Part shown: piece after piece, positions 27,010 through 34,992 of the stretch
Position numbering within the stretch: position 1 is the stretch's first letter
Layout: each line of letters opens with the position of its first letter
Assembly: GCF_010448835.1 (NCBI RefSeq)
Contig: NZ_CP048409.1
Coordinates: 992,001-1,056,000 of the forward strand
Origin: Draconibacterium halophilum
GTDB taxonomy: Bacteria > Bacteroidota > Bacteroidia > Bacteroidales > Prolixibacteraceae
Direction: 5' to 3'
DNA: 64,000 nucleotides
Notes under the pieces: generated by a model
Databases searched by the model: none
What the model was told of the DNA's origin: nothing
The model's input: only the letters and a program-made list of their open reading frames with translations
Program-made: the position numbers and the translations under genes

Positions 27010-27996
27010 ATGAATAAGAAGACCTTAAGCTCAATAATTGTACTTGTAGCTATCGTAGCGTTTATAGTGTACACATTTATTGTTGTAACAAAACCCGAGC
27101 CCGTAATTCTGCAAGGAGAAGTTGAGGCTCAACAATACAATATCGCATCAAAAGTTCCGGGAAGGATACAGAAAGTAGCTGTTGATCGTGGACAGAAAGT
27201 GAAAAAGGGCGACTTTATTTTTTCTATTGACAGCCCCGAAATTAATGCAAAACTGGCCAACGCAAATGCCGCGCGTACTGCCGCAAGTGCACAAAGCCGA
27301 AAGGCTCAAAACGGAGCGCAACAAGAAGATATTACAGCTGCCTACAGTACCTATGTAAAAGCTGAAGCAGCTGCACAGTTTGCTGAAAAGACATTTGCAC
27401 GAATTCAGAATTTATATGATGAAGGAGTGGTGCCGGCACAAAAACGCGATGAGGTTGAAACGCAAATGAAAGCCGCCCGCGAAACGGCAAATGCAGCAAA
27501 AGCCATTTGGCAGAAAGCTGAAAAGGGAGCCCGCGAAGAAGATAAAACCGCTGCTGCTGCAATGGTAAAACGTGCCGATGCCGCCATTGCCGAGGTGCAA
27601 GCTTACCTGAAAGAAACAACAATTAATGCTATTGCCGACGGAGAAGTGTCGGGAGTAAATGTTGAAGAAGGCGAGTTAGTTTCAACAGGTTTTCCGGTAG
27701 TTACCCTACTCGATTTGAACGATATTTGGGTTACACTTTACATTCGCGAAGATTATATGACTCATTTTAAAATGGGTAGTGTGTTTAAAGCTAAAATCCC
27801 TGGATTGGATGGGCAGGAGTTCGACTTTAAAGTAAAATACATAAGTCCGTCGGCCGATTTTGCCCGATGGAATGCGACAAAAACTTCAGGAGAGTTCGAT
27901 TTAAAATCGTTTGAAGTTGAGGCGCGTCCGGTCAATAAAATTGAAGGTTTGCGTCCCGGAATGACTGCCGTTGTTACCTTACCCGAAATGAAATAA
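27010..27996 (+). CDS. HlyD/EmrA-type membrane fusion protein
   Basis: A 328-residue adaptor with an uncleaved N-terminal helix (7-29) and a periplasmic body: barrel-sandwich motif VPGRIQKVAVDRGQKVKKGD (51-70), an Ala-rich coiled-coil hairpin (about 75-200, notable for runs of Ala, Lys and Glu), and the second half with EVSGVNVEEGELVSTGFPV. It links the ABC-2 permeases to TolC. It ends one base before the next gene, so translation is coupled. Confidence 0.92.
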   Translation: MNKKTLSSIIVLVAIVAFIVYTFIVVTKPEPVILQGEVEAQQYNIASKVPGRIQKVAVDRGQKVKKGDFIFSIDSPEINAKLANANAARTAASAQSRKAQNGAQQEDITAAYSTYVKAEAAAQFAEKTFARIQNLYDEGVVPAQKRDEVETQMKAARETANAAKAIWQKAEKGAREEDKTAAAAMVKRADAAIAEVQAYLKETTINAIADGEVSGVNVEEGELVSTGFPVVTLLDLNDIWVTLYIREDYMTHFKMGSVFKAKIPGLDGQEFDFKVKYISPSADFARWNATKTSGEFDLKSFEVEARPVNKIEGLRPGMTAVVTLPEMK

Positions 27997-27997
27997 A

Positions 27998-29179
27998 ATG
28001 GACGGGAAAAAGAGACATCCTATTTTTGAGGTCATGGTTCGTGAGGCCAGGCGGATTCAGCAAAATCCTGCTTACCGGTTTTTGCTTTTAATCGGGCCGA
28101 TCACGGGTATTCTGCTTCTCTTTTTTATCTTTCAACAAGGAGCAGCAAAACGTTTGCCCATTGCTTTGGTCGATCAGGATAATTCATCACTTTCCGTAAA
28201 AGTAGGAAATGCATTAAACGCTTCACCCGATGTGCAAATTGTGACTGGTTCACCGGATATCTTCCAGGCGCGGGAGTGGTTAAAACAAGGTCTTGTTCAG
28301 GCAATTGTTGTATTGCCCAACGATTTGGAGAAAAAAGTGTTTCAGGGAGTTGAAGCACCTGTTCCGGTTTATATAAACGGAACAAATGTAACGGTTGCCG
28401 GAGTTGTACAACGTTCGGTTTTAACCACACTAAATACCTTGTCTGCCGGAATTCAGCTAAAAAAACTGGCACTTAACGGTAACAATGCACAAAAGGCCAT
28501 GGCTCGTGTTGTCCCTGTGATAATTCAAAAGCATGTCTTGTTCAATCCGTATACAAATTATGCCTACTTTCTTAACTCGGCAATGATGTATTTTACCTTG
28601 TTTTTATTTGCTTTTATGAGTTCGGTTTACACCTTCGGCAATGAACTGAAACGAGGAACAGGGCTAAGTCTTTTGGAAGCCGGAAACAACAGCGTACGAA
28701 TGGCAATTGTTGGGAAACTTTTTCCATACACCGTTATTTATTCTGGTTTTGCAATGTTAATTGCCTACCTGCTTTATGTGGTTGAAGGCATGCCCTTAAA
28801 TGGCAGTTTCGTAATTATCTTTTGCGGGCAGTTTATTACAATTCTTGCCTACCAAATGCTGGGATTAATATTTGTTGCTTTAACCAAAAACCTGCGTTTG
28901 TCGCTGTCGGTGGGGAGTGCCTATATAATGATGGGAATAACATTTTCCGGCCTTACTTTTCCGGTAGAAGGAATGATGCCATTTGTAAAAGCACTCACAG
29001 CCATTTTCCCTTTTACCTGGTGGGAGAAACTTTTTATTTCGCAATCGTTACGTGGAGCTCCAATAAAAGAAGCGTTGCCGTATTTGTGCTACATTATCCT
29101 ATTTATGCTGTCGGGTATGGCTGCATTTAATCTGTATAAGAAAAGTTTGAGCGATCCGAAACACTGGGGAAAACAATAG
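27998..29179 (+). CDS. ABC-2-type exporter permease (first of pair)
   Basis: A 393-residue permease of the YhhJ/YbhS type: one N-terminal helix (25-45), a large periplasmic domain (50-185), then five helices (about 190-210, 240-262, 268-295, 300-325 and 355-375). Periplasmic motif LPIALVDQDNSSLSVKV is typical. It forms an inner-membrane heterodimer with the permease encoded five bases downstream. No ATP-binding gene is present in this operon. Confidence 0.88.
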   Translation: MDGKKRHPIFEVMVREARRIQQNPAYRFLLLIGPITGILLLFFIFQQGAAKRLPIALVDQDNSSLSVKVGNALNASPDVQIVTGSPDIFQAREWLKQGLVQAIVVLPNDLEKKVFQGVEAPVPVYINGTNVTVAGVVQRSVLTTLNTLSAGIQLKKLALNGNNAQKAMARVVPVIIQKHVLFNPYTNYAYFLNSAMMYFTLFLFAFMSSVYTFGNELKRGTGLSLLEAGNNSVRMAIVGKLFPYTVIYSGFAMLIAYLLYVVEGMPLNGSFVIIFCGQFITILAYQMLGLIFVALTKNLRLSLSVGSAYIMMGITFSGLTFPVEGMMPFVKALTAIFPFTWWEKLFISQSLRGAPIKEALPYLCYIILFMLSGMAAFNLYKKSLSDPKHWGKQ

Positions 29180-29184
29180 GAACT

Positions 29185-29913
29185 ATGACAAAAGACAAAA
29201 ATAAAATATACAGCTTCGAGTTAATGGCTTTTCATTTTAAGAATGAATTGAAAGCAATTTTTACAGATAGCGGTGCAGTGTTGATTTTGGTGGGGGCGCT
29301 ATTGATATATCCGCTGTTATACTCGTTCGGATATTTTAACGAGGTGCTTACCAACTTGCCGGTTGGTGTTGTTGATTTAGATCAAACAGCTACCAGTCGG
29401 AAATACACCAATATGCTTGATGCCTCGCGTGAAGTGCAGGTTACATACAATCCACAAAGTTTAAAAGAGGCTGAACAGCTTTTTCTGGAAAATAAAATTG
29501 ATGGTGTTTTACTTATACCAAAAGGATTTCAGAAAAATGTGCTATCGACAAAACAGGCCAATGTTGCCGTTTATGCCGATGGTAGTTACCTGTTGAAATA
29601 CAAAACATTTTACACAGCGGCACAAGCCGTTAATGCTTATTTTGGGGCAGGTGTTGGCGTGCAACATTACCTTGCCGAAGGAAAATCGTTACGACAGGCA
29701 AAAGTTTCGGCCAGTCCCTTGAGTATTCAAACCCACATGCTTTACATTCCTTCAGGTTCGTATGGCAGTTTTATCATGCCCGGATTAATATTAATTATTA
29801 TTCAGCAAACCTTGCTTATCGGTATTGGGATTATGGGGGGACCTTCTCCGAATCAAAAGAGTCTCCGTTCCGGTTACCGGAAAACAAACGCCGGCGCGAA
29901 ATTATTCCGTTAG
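29185..29913 (+). CDS. N-terminal fragment of ABC-2 permease
   Basis: The first 219 codons are authentic: an N-terminal helix (33-50), the periplasmic domain beginning LPVGVVDLDQTATSRKY, and the first membrane helix of the core (about 195-215). The last 23 codons after MGG are out of frame and read into an early TAG. It starts five bases after the first permease gene. Confidence 0.7.
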   Translation: MTKDKNKIYSFELMAFHFKNELKAIFTDSGAVLILVGALLIYPLLYSFGYFNEVLTNLPVGVVDLDQTATSRKYTNMLDASREVQVTYNPQSLKEAEQLFLENKIDGVLLIPKGFQKNVLSTKQANVAVYADGSYLLKYKTFYTAAQAVNAYFGAGVGVQHYLAEGKSLRQAKVSASPLSIQTHMLYIPSGSYGSFIMPGLILIIIQQTLLIGIGIMGGPSPNQKSLRSGYRKTNAGAKLFR

Positions 29914-29936
29914 TCTTTGGTAGAGTAGGAGCTTAT

Positions 29937-30395
29937 TTGCTCATTTCTGCATTTAATATTTGCCTTGCATTGATCATTATCCACCATTGGTTCAACTATC
30001 CCGACAAAGGCAATATGTTTGATGTGCTGATGTTATTATTCCCCTTCTTATTGTCGGTAATATTTTTCGGAATTGGTCTGTCAACCTTATTTAAACATCG
30101 CGAGTCGGCCATTGTATTTATGATGTTTTTATCGCCGATTGCCTTGTTCTTAAGCGGTATTTCCTGGCCGGTATCTGCTATGCCCGATTGGCTGGTAGGC
30201 TTATCCAAAATTCTGCCCGGAACAACAGCTGTACCAGCCTATTTGCGTTTACGCACAATGGGTGTTGGAATTACTGAGGTAAAATCAGAGGTGCTAAAGT
30301 TATATTTTCAGGCAGGAAGTTATGCCTTTCTAACTATTGCATATTTCTATGTACGGCTTTTTACTGGCAAAATAAGAAAGAGGGAGAATTCTTAA
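29937..30395 (+). CDS. C-terminal fragment of ABC-2 permease
   Basis: The 152-codon frame from a TTG carries the last four membrane helices and the family block SGISWPVSAMPDWL (which pairs with SGLTFPVEGMMPFV in the first permease). It has no start of its own: the frame is open upstream to the G6 run at 29835, where it joins the N-terminal part. Confidence 0.7.
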   Translation: MLISAFNICLALIIIHHWFNYPDKGNMFDVLMLLFPFLLSVIFFGIGLSTLFKHRESAIVFMMFLSPIALFLSGISWPVSAMPDWLVGLSKILPGTTAVPAYLRLRTMGVGITEVKSEVLKLYFQAGSYAFLTIAYFYVRLFTGKIRKRENS

Positions 30396-30469
30396 ATTCA
30401 TAAGGATCTCAATGAGGGACCAGAAAAAATAAAAAGTGGATCTATAAATAAGGTTTCCTCTAATGTCAG

Positions 30470-30915
30470 ACGGATTTTACTCTTTGGCTTAGCCCAAAGA
30501 GTAAACGGAAAGCCCAAGGCTGCGTTCGCTTCACTCGGAAAAGCCCTGCCTACCGGCAGGCAGGTACGCGATGCCGCCTAAAATTCCTGAAACTTCCCGA
30601 TACTACGATCGGGACAGGCTGTCGTGCCTCCTCAAACCTGCCGGCCGGCAGGCGGGCACCAGTAATTTTTTAACGCCGTTACCACTTGTTTTCCGGCTCA
30701 TCGGTCGAGGCCAGGCTTCGATGTGACGACGTTACCTCAGCGGATGGCCTCTTTTGGTCGTTGCCCGGAGTTGAAGTAAAACCTTAGTGAGAGCGGGAAG
30801 CTCCGAGGAATCGAGGAGATCACCCGTCCGAATTTAGGTTTTATGAAAATGTAGCGGAAAGGCTAAAAGCAGCCTTGACTTTTTTGTTTCATTTTTGTGT
30901 CAAGACAAAAATGAT
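30470..30915. repeat. Non-coding dispersed repeat region made of palindromic modules
   Basis: The 960-base gap between the export operon and the next gene holds no credible long ORF. About 445 bases are richer in G+C than their surroundings and consist of palindromes: a perfect 12-bp stem at 30476-30505 (TTTACTCTTTGG, loop CTTAGC); CCTGCC(TACC)GGCAGG near 30543; TCCCGAT/ATCGGGA around 30598-30617; and CCTGCCGGCCGGCAGG near 30638. A tail near 30875-30912 has tttttgtttcatttttgtg and GTCAAGACAAAAATGA. Similar blocks occur between genes in many Bacteroidota; their origin is unknown to me. No transposase or attachment duplication was seen. Confidence 0.6.
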
Positions 30916-31050
30916 AGCCTCCGGCAGGAAAAACATGGATAGGATTCCTAATCAACCATTTGCCTATTTAATTATTATTGAAATAAGAATATTATAGGTG
31001 TTTGACCTATTTGATTTCGTGGGTTTTTACCCAATGTTATAACAGAATAA

Positions 31051-31085
31051 AAAAAGCTTTGATCCAATCGCGGTCAAAGCTTTTT
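31051..31085 (-). terminator. Bidirectional terminator after the 50-residue ORF
   Basis: A perfect 12-bp inverted repeat (AAAAAGCTTTGA and TCAAAGCTTTTT, 11-base loop) with A/T runs on both sides, three bases beyond the stop of the small minus-strand gene. The plus strand side could also stop transcripts coming from the repeat region. Confidence 0.75.
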
Positions 31086-31087
31086 AT

Positions 31088-31240
31088 TTAATTCAAAATT
31101 ACTTTTAGTTTCAGTATTCGGGCTTTTTTATAAAGCCTGATGGAATCTTCAGAAACGGCAGTTGGAATGTCAACTTTAACGCTCCACACTGGCCCTGTTT
31201 CTTTTAGTTCCGGTTTTCCGTTTTTGAAATTGTCTTTCAT
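31088..31240 (-). CDS. Small hypothetical protein, 50 residues
   Basis: A minus-strand frame from ATG (31240) to TAA (31088), starting MKDNFKNGKPELKETGPVWS and containing VKVDIPTAVSEDSIRLYKKA. It is basic, without signal peptide or membrane helix. A strong terminator sits three bases after its stop, which supports a real transcription unit. I do not recognise the family; it could be a DNA- or RNA-associated small protein, but nothing in the sequence shows it. Confidence 0.5.
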   Translation of the reverse strand: MKDNFKNGKPELKETGPVWSVKVDIPTAVSEDSIRLYKKARILKLKVILN

Positions 31241-31352
31241 TGTTTATATGGCTTTTCTGCAATGTATGGTATTTTACAAATATTATGCCGAAAACCCTTG
31301 TTAGTTATCACCAGAACTTTGTGAACAGTAGCTGTTTAACTGTTGCAGGGAC

Positions 31353-31661
31353 TTAATTCACGGCTTTTATAGTGTATCCGCGCTTTTCAATGCTTTTTTC
31401 AATTTCATCGATTGACACTGCCGATGCGTTGTATGTTACAATGGCAGTTGAATCTGCGAGTGTCACTTTTACCGATTCAATCCCACTCAGGGAATTTACT
31501 CCCTTTTCTACCGAGGTGACACACGCATCGCAATGTAACCCGCCAATATCAATAGTTGATTCAACAATTTGTTCCGGCTGTGCAACTTCAGTGTGTTTTT
31601 TTGTTCCTGAATTACAGGCAACAAATCCTAAAAGAATAAAGAGATAAAATAGTTTCTTCAT
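31353..31661 (-). CDS. HMA-domain lipoprotein (metal-binding)
   Basis: A 102-residue protein with a type II signal peptide, lipobox GFVAC (Cys16), a short linker, and a heavy-metal-associated domain (about 33-102). The metal site CxxC is in GGLHCDACVTSV (Cys44, Cys47). The ending KRGYTIKAVN is typical of the ferredoxin-like HMA fold. It could bind Cu(I) or a related soft metal in the periplasm and hand it on or sense it. It follows the DUF302 gene by 21 bases on the same strand and is probably cotranscribed. Confidence 0.85.
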   Translation of the reverse strand: MKKLFYLFILLGFVACNSGTKKHTEVAQPEQIVESTIDIGGLHCDACVTSVEKGVNSLSGIESVKVTLADSTAIVTYNASAVSIDEIEKSIEKRGYTIKAVN

Positions 31662-31682
31662 GGTATTTTTTTTAATGTTTAC

Positions 31683-32153
31683 TTATCGAATAACCGGGGC
31701 AAGTATTTGTTTGTTTTCTTCGCTGGCTGCACCCATCACGGTTTTAACTTTGTTTCCCATAAATCTTGAGAACAGGCCCGAGTTCAACATCGAAACATAG
31801 GTTTTGCCGTTGCGTTCGTATACGGCAACGCGGCAAGGCATAAGTGCCGAAACCACACGTTCCTGGTCACTGCTCAAAATCTGGTAGGCATGATCGGGTT
31901 TGCACAGCGAAAATACTTTCACCGGTTTTACATCAAAACCATGTTTTTTCATGGTTGCCTGGAGATCATATAAATGCGGCATGCTCCAGTTATGGTCTTT
32001 TGCCGATTGTTCAATGGCGGCAACGGTTTCGTCAAAATCGAGTTTACTTTCGTTTACCACAAACATTTGTTTGGGCATTATAACAATCAATACAATTACG
32101 GTTAAAAGTATGCCTGCAATAAGTCCGGTTAAAAACATAGTTAATCCTTTCAT
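31683..32153 (-). CDS. DUF302 membrane-anchored protein
   Basis: A 156-residue protein. The open frame extends 35 codons upstream into the intergenic region, but the ATG at 32153 starts MKGLTMFLTGLIAGILLTVI, a membrane anchor, and is preferred. The rest is a DUF302 domain: KLDFDETVAAIEQSAKDHNW, HGFDVKPVKVFSLCKPDHA, and VSALMPCRVAVYER. DUF302 proteins are widespread and often sit near sulfur, metal or redox genes; their biochemical role is not settled. Here it precedes an HMA lipoprotein. Confidence 0.82.
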   Translation of the reverse strand: MKGLTMFLTGLIAGILLTVIVLIVIMPKQMFVVNESKLDFDETVAAIEQSAKDHNWSMPHLYDLQATMKKHGFDVKPVKVFSLCKPDHAYQILSSDQERVVSALMPCRVAVYERNGKTYVSMLNSGLFSRFMGNKVKTVMGAASEENKQILAPVIR

Positions 32154-32248
32154 TTTTAGTTGTGTTAATTTACACAAAGAAACAACATACCGTAAACTTT
32201 TGTTTGATAGATTTGCCTGATAGTGCTTAGAAGCATAGAAAATAAAAA

Positions 32249-32276
32249 AGGGAACCACTCATTCGAATGATTCCCT
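32249..32276 (-). terminator. Terminator after cysK
   Basis: On the minus strand an AGGGAA arm and a TTCCCT arm enclose an inner palindrome TCATTCGAATGA, followed by a T6 run. It lies 21 bases after the cysK stop. Confidence 0.7.
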
Positions 32277-32297
32277 TCATATATATTGACGTTAGTT

Positions 32298-33209
32298 TTA
32301 ATACAATCCTTCAATCGATAAATAGCGCTCGCCGTGATCGTACGAGAAAGTAAGAATTCGCGATCCTTTTGGTAGTTCTTTGATCTTTTTGGCAACGGCA
32401 GCAAAAGATGCTCCCGATGAAATACCAACAAACAAACCTTCTTCTCTTGCCGCTTTCTGAGCATATTCAAAAGCTTCCTCTTTACTAATTTCTACTGTTC
32501 CATCAAGAAGATCAGTATTTAGGTTGTTCGGAATAAATCCGGCACCAATTCCCTGAATCCCATGAGGGCCAGGATCTTTACCGCTAATTACAGGGCTTGA
32601 ATCCGGTTCAACCGCAAAAACTTTTAGGTTCGGAAATTTTGCTTTTAAAACTTCGGCAACTCCAGTTATATGACCTCCGGTACCAACACCGGTAATCAGG
32701 TAATCGAAACCTTCGGGGAAATCTTTTAAAATTTCCTGAGCAGTAAAATTGTGGTGTACAGCAACGTTTGCCGGGTTGTTAAACTGTTGCGGAATCCAGG
32801 CGTTATCCAGTTCGTTGGCCAGTTCTTCGGCTTTGGCAATGGCACCTTTCATTCCTTTTTCCTTTGGTGTTAATTCCAGCTCGGCACCAAATGCTTTTAA
32901 TGCTCTTCTTCTTTCCAGCGACATTGACTCCGGCATAGTAAGAATTAAACGATAACCTTTTACGGCTGCCACCAATGCCAATCCGATTCCGGTATTTCCC
33001 GACGTTGGTTCAATAATCACCGAACCTTCTTTCAGCAGTCCTTTTTTCTCGGCATCCTCAACCATTGCGAGTGCAATACGGTCTTTTATGCTTCCTCCCG
33101 GGTTTGTTTTTTCTACTTTCACCCAAACTTCGTAATCCTCCGGATAGAGGCGGTTGATCTTTACATGTGGCGTGTTGCCAATGGTTTCTAAAATGTTCTT
33201 TGCTTTCAT
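32298..33209 (-). CDS. cysK: Cysteine synthase (O-acetylserine sulfhydrylase)
   Basis: A 303-residue PLP enzyme that makes L-cysteine from O-acetylserine and sulfide in the cytosol. The Schiff-base Lys42 lies in NPGGSIKDRIA; the substrate loop PTSGNTGIGLA and the phosphate-binding GTGGHITGV are intact, and GISSGASFAA supplies the pyridine-nitrogen Ser. Length is that of CysK. It is transcribed alone, bounded by a terminator downstream and by a leader ORF with a terminator upstream, which indicates control by cysteine (and perhaps methionine) supply. Confidence 0.95.
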   Translation of the reverse strand: MKAKNILETIGNTPHVKINRLYPEDYEVWVKVEKTNPGGSIKDRIALAMVEDAEKKGLLKEGSVIIEPTSGNTGIGLALVAAVKGYRLILTMPESMSLERRRALKAFGAELELTPKEKGMKGAIAKAEELANELDNAWIPQQFNNPANVAVHHNFTAQEILKDFPEGFDYLITGVGTGGHITGVAEVLKAKFPNLKVFAVEPDSSPVISGKDPGPHGIQGIGAGFIPNNLNTDLLDGTVEISKEEAFEYAQKAAREEGLFVGISSGASFAAVAKKIKELPKGSRILTFSYDHGERYLSIEGLY

Positions 33210-33258
33210 TTCACTATGAATTTAATTTTTGAGTTATTTCGGTAAATACTTTTTAAAC

Positions 33259-33289
33259 AAAAAAAAAGCCTTTCCGTTCACGGAAAGGC
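33259..33289 (-). terminator. Attenuator terminator in the cysK leader
   Basis: A perfect 9-bp stem GCCTTTCCG/CGGAAAGGC with loop TGAA (minus-strand sense), extended by A-T and G-T pairs, followed by U9. It lies 50 bases before the cysK ATG and after a leader ORF, so it would stop transcription before cysK. Confidence 0.85.
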
Positions 33290-33317
33290 CTTGTATAATC
33301 ATGCAATTAAGCTCAAG

Positions 33318-33398
33318 CTAAAACACTACAACACCTTTCCCTTTTTTAAGGAAACAACAACACATCATCATATTGTTACCGGTGTTTTTCTTTTTCAT
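33318..33398 (-). CDS. cysK leader peptide (26 residues, Met3-Cys3)
   Basis: ATG at 33398 to TAG at 33318. The peptide has 26 residues, with MKKKNTGNN first, then MMMCCC at positions 10-15, then FLKKGKGVVVF. The codons ATG ATG ATG TGT TGT TGT occupy 33354-33371. Such a run is very unlikely by chance directly upstream of a cysteine biosynthesis gene and before a terminator. The peptide itself probably has no function; its translation speed is the signal. Confidence 0.75.
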   Translation of the reverse strand: MKKKNTGNNMMMCCCFLKKGKGVVVF

Positions 33399-33519
33399 AA
33401 TGGACGCAATATATGCAATTTTTATTTATTCTAAATAGTAAATATGAAAAAAATCATGTTTTTGTCTACTTTGTTAAGAAAAGCGGGTATTTGTCTGGCT
33501 GTCTTAAAGATTTTGTTTC

Positions 33520-33597
33520 GTCATCCTGAACTTGTTTCAGGATCTTTTAAGAATTTGAAACCAGGTTCTATAGATGCTAAAATAAATTCAGAATGAC
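33520..33597. repeat. Dispersed palindromic intergenic repeat
   Basis: The ends GTCATCCTGAA (33520-33530) and TTCAGAATGAC (33587-33597) are inverted copies with one mismatch, and an inner hairpin is formed by ATCCTGAA/TTTCAGGAT. The sequence type GTCATCCTGAACTTGTTTC is common between genes in Bacteroidota. Confidence 0.6.
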
Positions 33598-33638
33598 ATT
33601 GTTGCTACCTTTTTTAGCCAGCCTCATTATCTTTGTTA

Positions 33639-34982
33639 CTAGCCTTTATATCTAAGCCATTTAATCAGCTCTTTAATATTTACCTTTTTTCCGTACATCA
33701 GTAATCCAATGCGATAGATTTTGGCGGCAGCCATAATGCATACAATTGTAGTAATTACTAAAAGACCCATTGATAAAAGTAGCTCCCAAATTGGCAGATC
33801 GTAAGGAACGCGTGCCATCATTGCCACCGGCGAGGTAAATGGAATTATAGAACACCAGAAAGCCAGTGGCCCCTCAGGATTTTTGGCAATGGGGAAGAGC
33901 AGCATAATAGAAAGGATCAGCGGAAAAGTTACCGGGAATACCATCTGTTGCGAGTCTTCGTCGTTATCAACAGCGGCACCAACGGCACCAAGCAGAGCGC
34001 TGTAAAGCAGGTAGCCCACCAAAAAGTAAAACACAAACGAAAACAGAATAAGCGGCAGGTTTAGATTGCCGATCATTTCCATAATTTCCATTACCTGATT
34101 GGATTGTGTAGCCTGCACGGCAGCCGGGTTCATTTGTCCCTGCGACTCCATAATACTTTGTCCCATTTGTTGTGCCGACTCGGGCGTGAAAAAGAGGCTT
34201 TGTACCACAACCAGTCCAATGCCACCCAGAAGTATCCAAATGGCAACCTGTGTTAAGCCTACCAAGGCCGTTCCGATAATTTTCCCGGCCATCAGTTGGC
34301 TTGGCTTCACTGAAGAAATAATCACCTCGATAATGCGGCTTTTCTTTTCTTCCATCACGCTGCGCATAACCATGGCGCCATACATAAACACAAAGAAATA
34401 AATGAGCAATCCCATGGCATAACTGGCAATAAAGGCTACTACCGACGAACTTTTCTTTGTTTCGCCTGATTGCGAAACCTTAAGCGTGCTAAGATTTACG
34501 TTGGTGCGCGTTTGGCTCAGGCGGTCTTCCAGATCAGGGATCCCCGAATCGGCTATCACTTTTTGTCGTTTATCGTTTTCGATAAAGCGGCTTAGTTTGC
34601 GCTCAATTTGTTCGGTAAGCTCAAACGGCAACTGTTTTTCGGAGAAAAGCTGCGCCTGGTTGTTCGAGTAAATATCCGATGGAATGTAAAGTACGCCGTA
34701 ATAACCGCTGCCTTTTACATTGGTTTTTAAGGTTGCAAATTCTTCTTGCGGAATAAAATGATAACTCGTTGTTCCTTCTTCGCTGAATTCGCCAAGAAAT
34801 AAATTAGTGGCGTCGTACACGGCAATAGTGCGTTCTTCAGTGTCGTCTTTTATCGAGAAATAGATAACAAGCCCGTAAACGCCGGCAATTAAAAACGGCG
34901 TCAGGATGGTTAATATGATGAACGATTTCTTTTTTACCCGTTTCAGGTATTCTTGTTTTAATATCAGTAATGTGTTGTTCAT
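33639..34982 (-). CDS. ABC-2 family exporter permease (NatB-like)
   Basis: A 447-residue permease. The ATG at 34982 (MNNTLLILKQEYLKRVKKK) is chosen over an upstream start that would overlap the ATPase gene. It has an N-terminal helix (about 22-45), a large extracytoplasmic domain (50-180) and six C-terminal helices; the cytoplasmic loop VMEEKKSRIIEVIISSVKPSQLM couples to the ATPase and is typical of sodium-extrusion-type (NatB/DUF3526-like) permeases. It starts 10 bases after the ATPase gene and forms an ABC exporter with it. The substrate is unknown. Confidence 0.85.
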   Translation of the reverse strand: MNNTLLILKQEYLKRVKKKSFIILTILTPFLIAGVYGLVIYFSIKDDTEERTIAVYDATNLFLGEFSEEGTTSYHFIPQEEFATLKTNVKGSGYYGVLYIPSDIYSNNQAQLFSEKQLPFELTEQIERKLSRFIENDKRQKVIADSGIPDLEDRLSQTRTNVNLSTLKVSQSGETKKSSSVVAFIASYAMGLLIYFFVFMYGAMVMRSVMEEKKSRIIEVIISSVKPSQLMAGKIIGTALVGLTQVAIWILLGGIGLVVVQSLFFTPESAQQMGQSIMESQGQMNPAAVQATQSNQVMEIMEMIGNLNLPLILFSFVFYFLVGYLLYSALLGAVGAAVDNDEDSQQMVFPVTFPLILSIMLLFPIAKNPEGPLAFWCSIIPFTSPVAMMARVPYDLPIWELLLSMGLLVITTIVCIMAAAKIYRIGLLMYGKKVNIKELIKWLRYKG

Positions 34983-34992
34983 TGTGGCAAGT

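Larger units (their letters stand above)
29185..30395 (+). pseudogene. ABC-2-type exporter permease (second of pair), split by a one-base deletion
   Basis: Two frames, 29185-29913 and 29937-30395, are halves of one YhhJ-type permease. The first frame is correct up to IGIGIMGG at a run of six G (29835-29840). With seven G it reads GGTFSESKES and continues, without a stop, through IIPLVFGRVGAYLLISAFNI into the second frame, giving 403 codons plus stop. That length and the order (one helix, periplasmic domain, five helices) match the preceding paralogue. As with three other genes here, an undercalled homopolymer is likelier than real decay. Confidence 0.82.
33259..33398 (-). promoter_or_regulatory. 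Putative cysteine/methionine transcription attenuator of cysK
   Basis: The leader encodes a peptide with three Met and three Cys codons in a row, followed by alternative RNA pairings. GGAAAGG at 33334-33340 is complementary to CCTTTCC at 33282-33288, which is also the 5' arm of the terminator; the two pairings exclude each other. TTTCC right after the Cys codons can pair with the first of these GGAAA segments. A ribosome halted on Cys codons would leave 33334-33340 free to form the antiterminator; a ribosome that reaches the stop codon at 33318-33320 would cover it and let the terminator form. Confidence 0.75.

Noticed and set aside
30470..30915. Possible CRISPR array
   Set aside because: The palindromes differ from one another and are not evenly spaced, and no cas gene is near.
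33259..33398. SAM riboswitch or T-box upstream of cysK
   Set aside because: No conserved riboswitch core or T-box motif seen; the leader ORF with Cys codons explains the terminator better.
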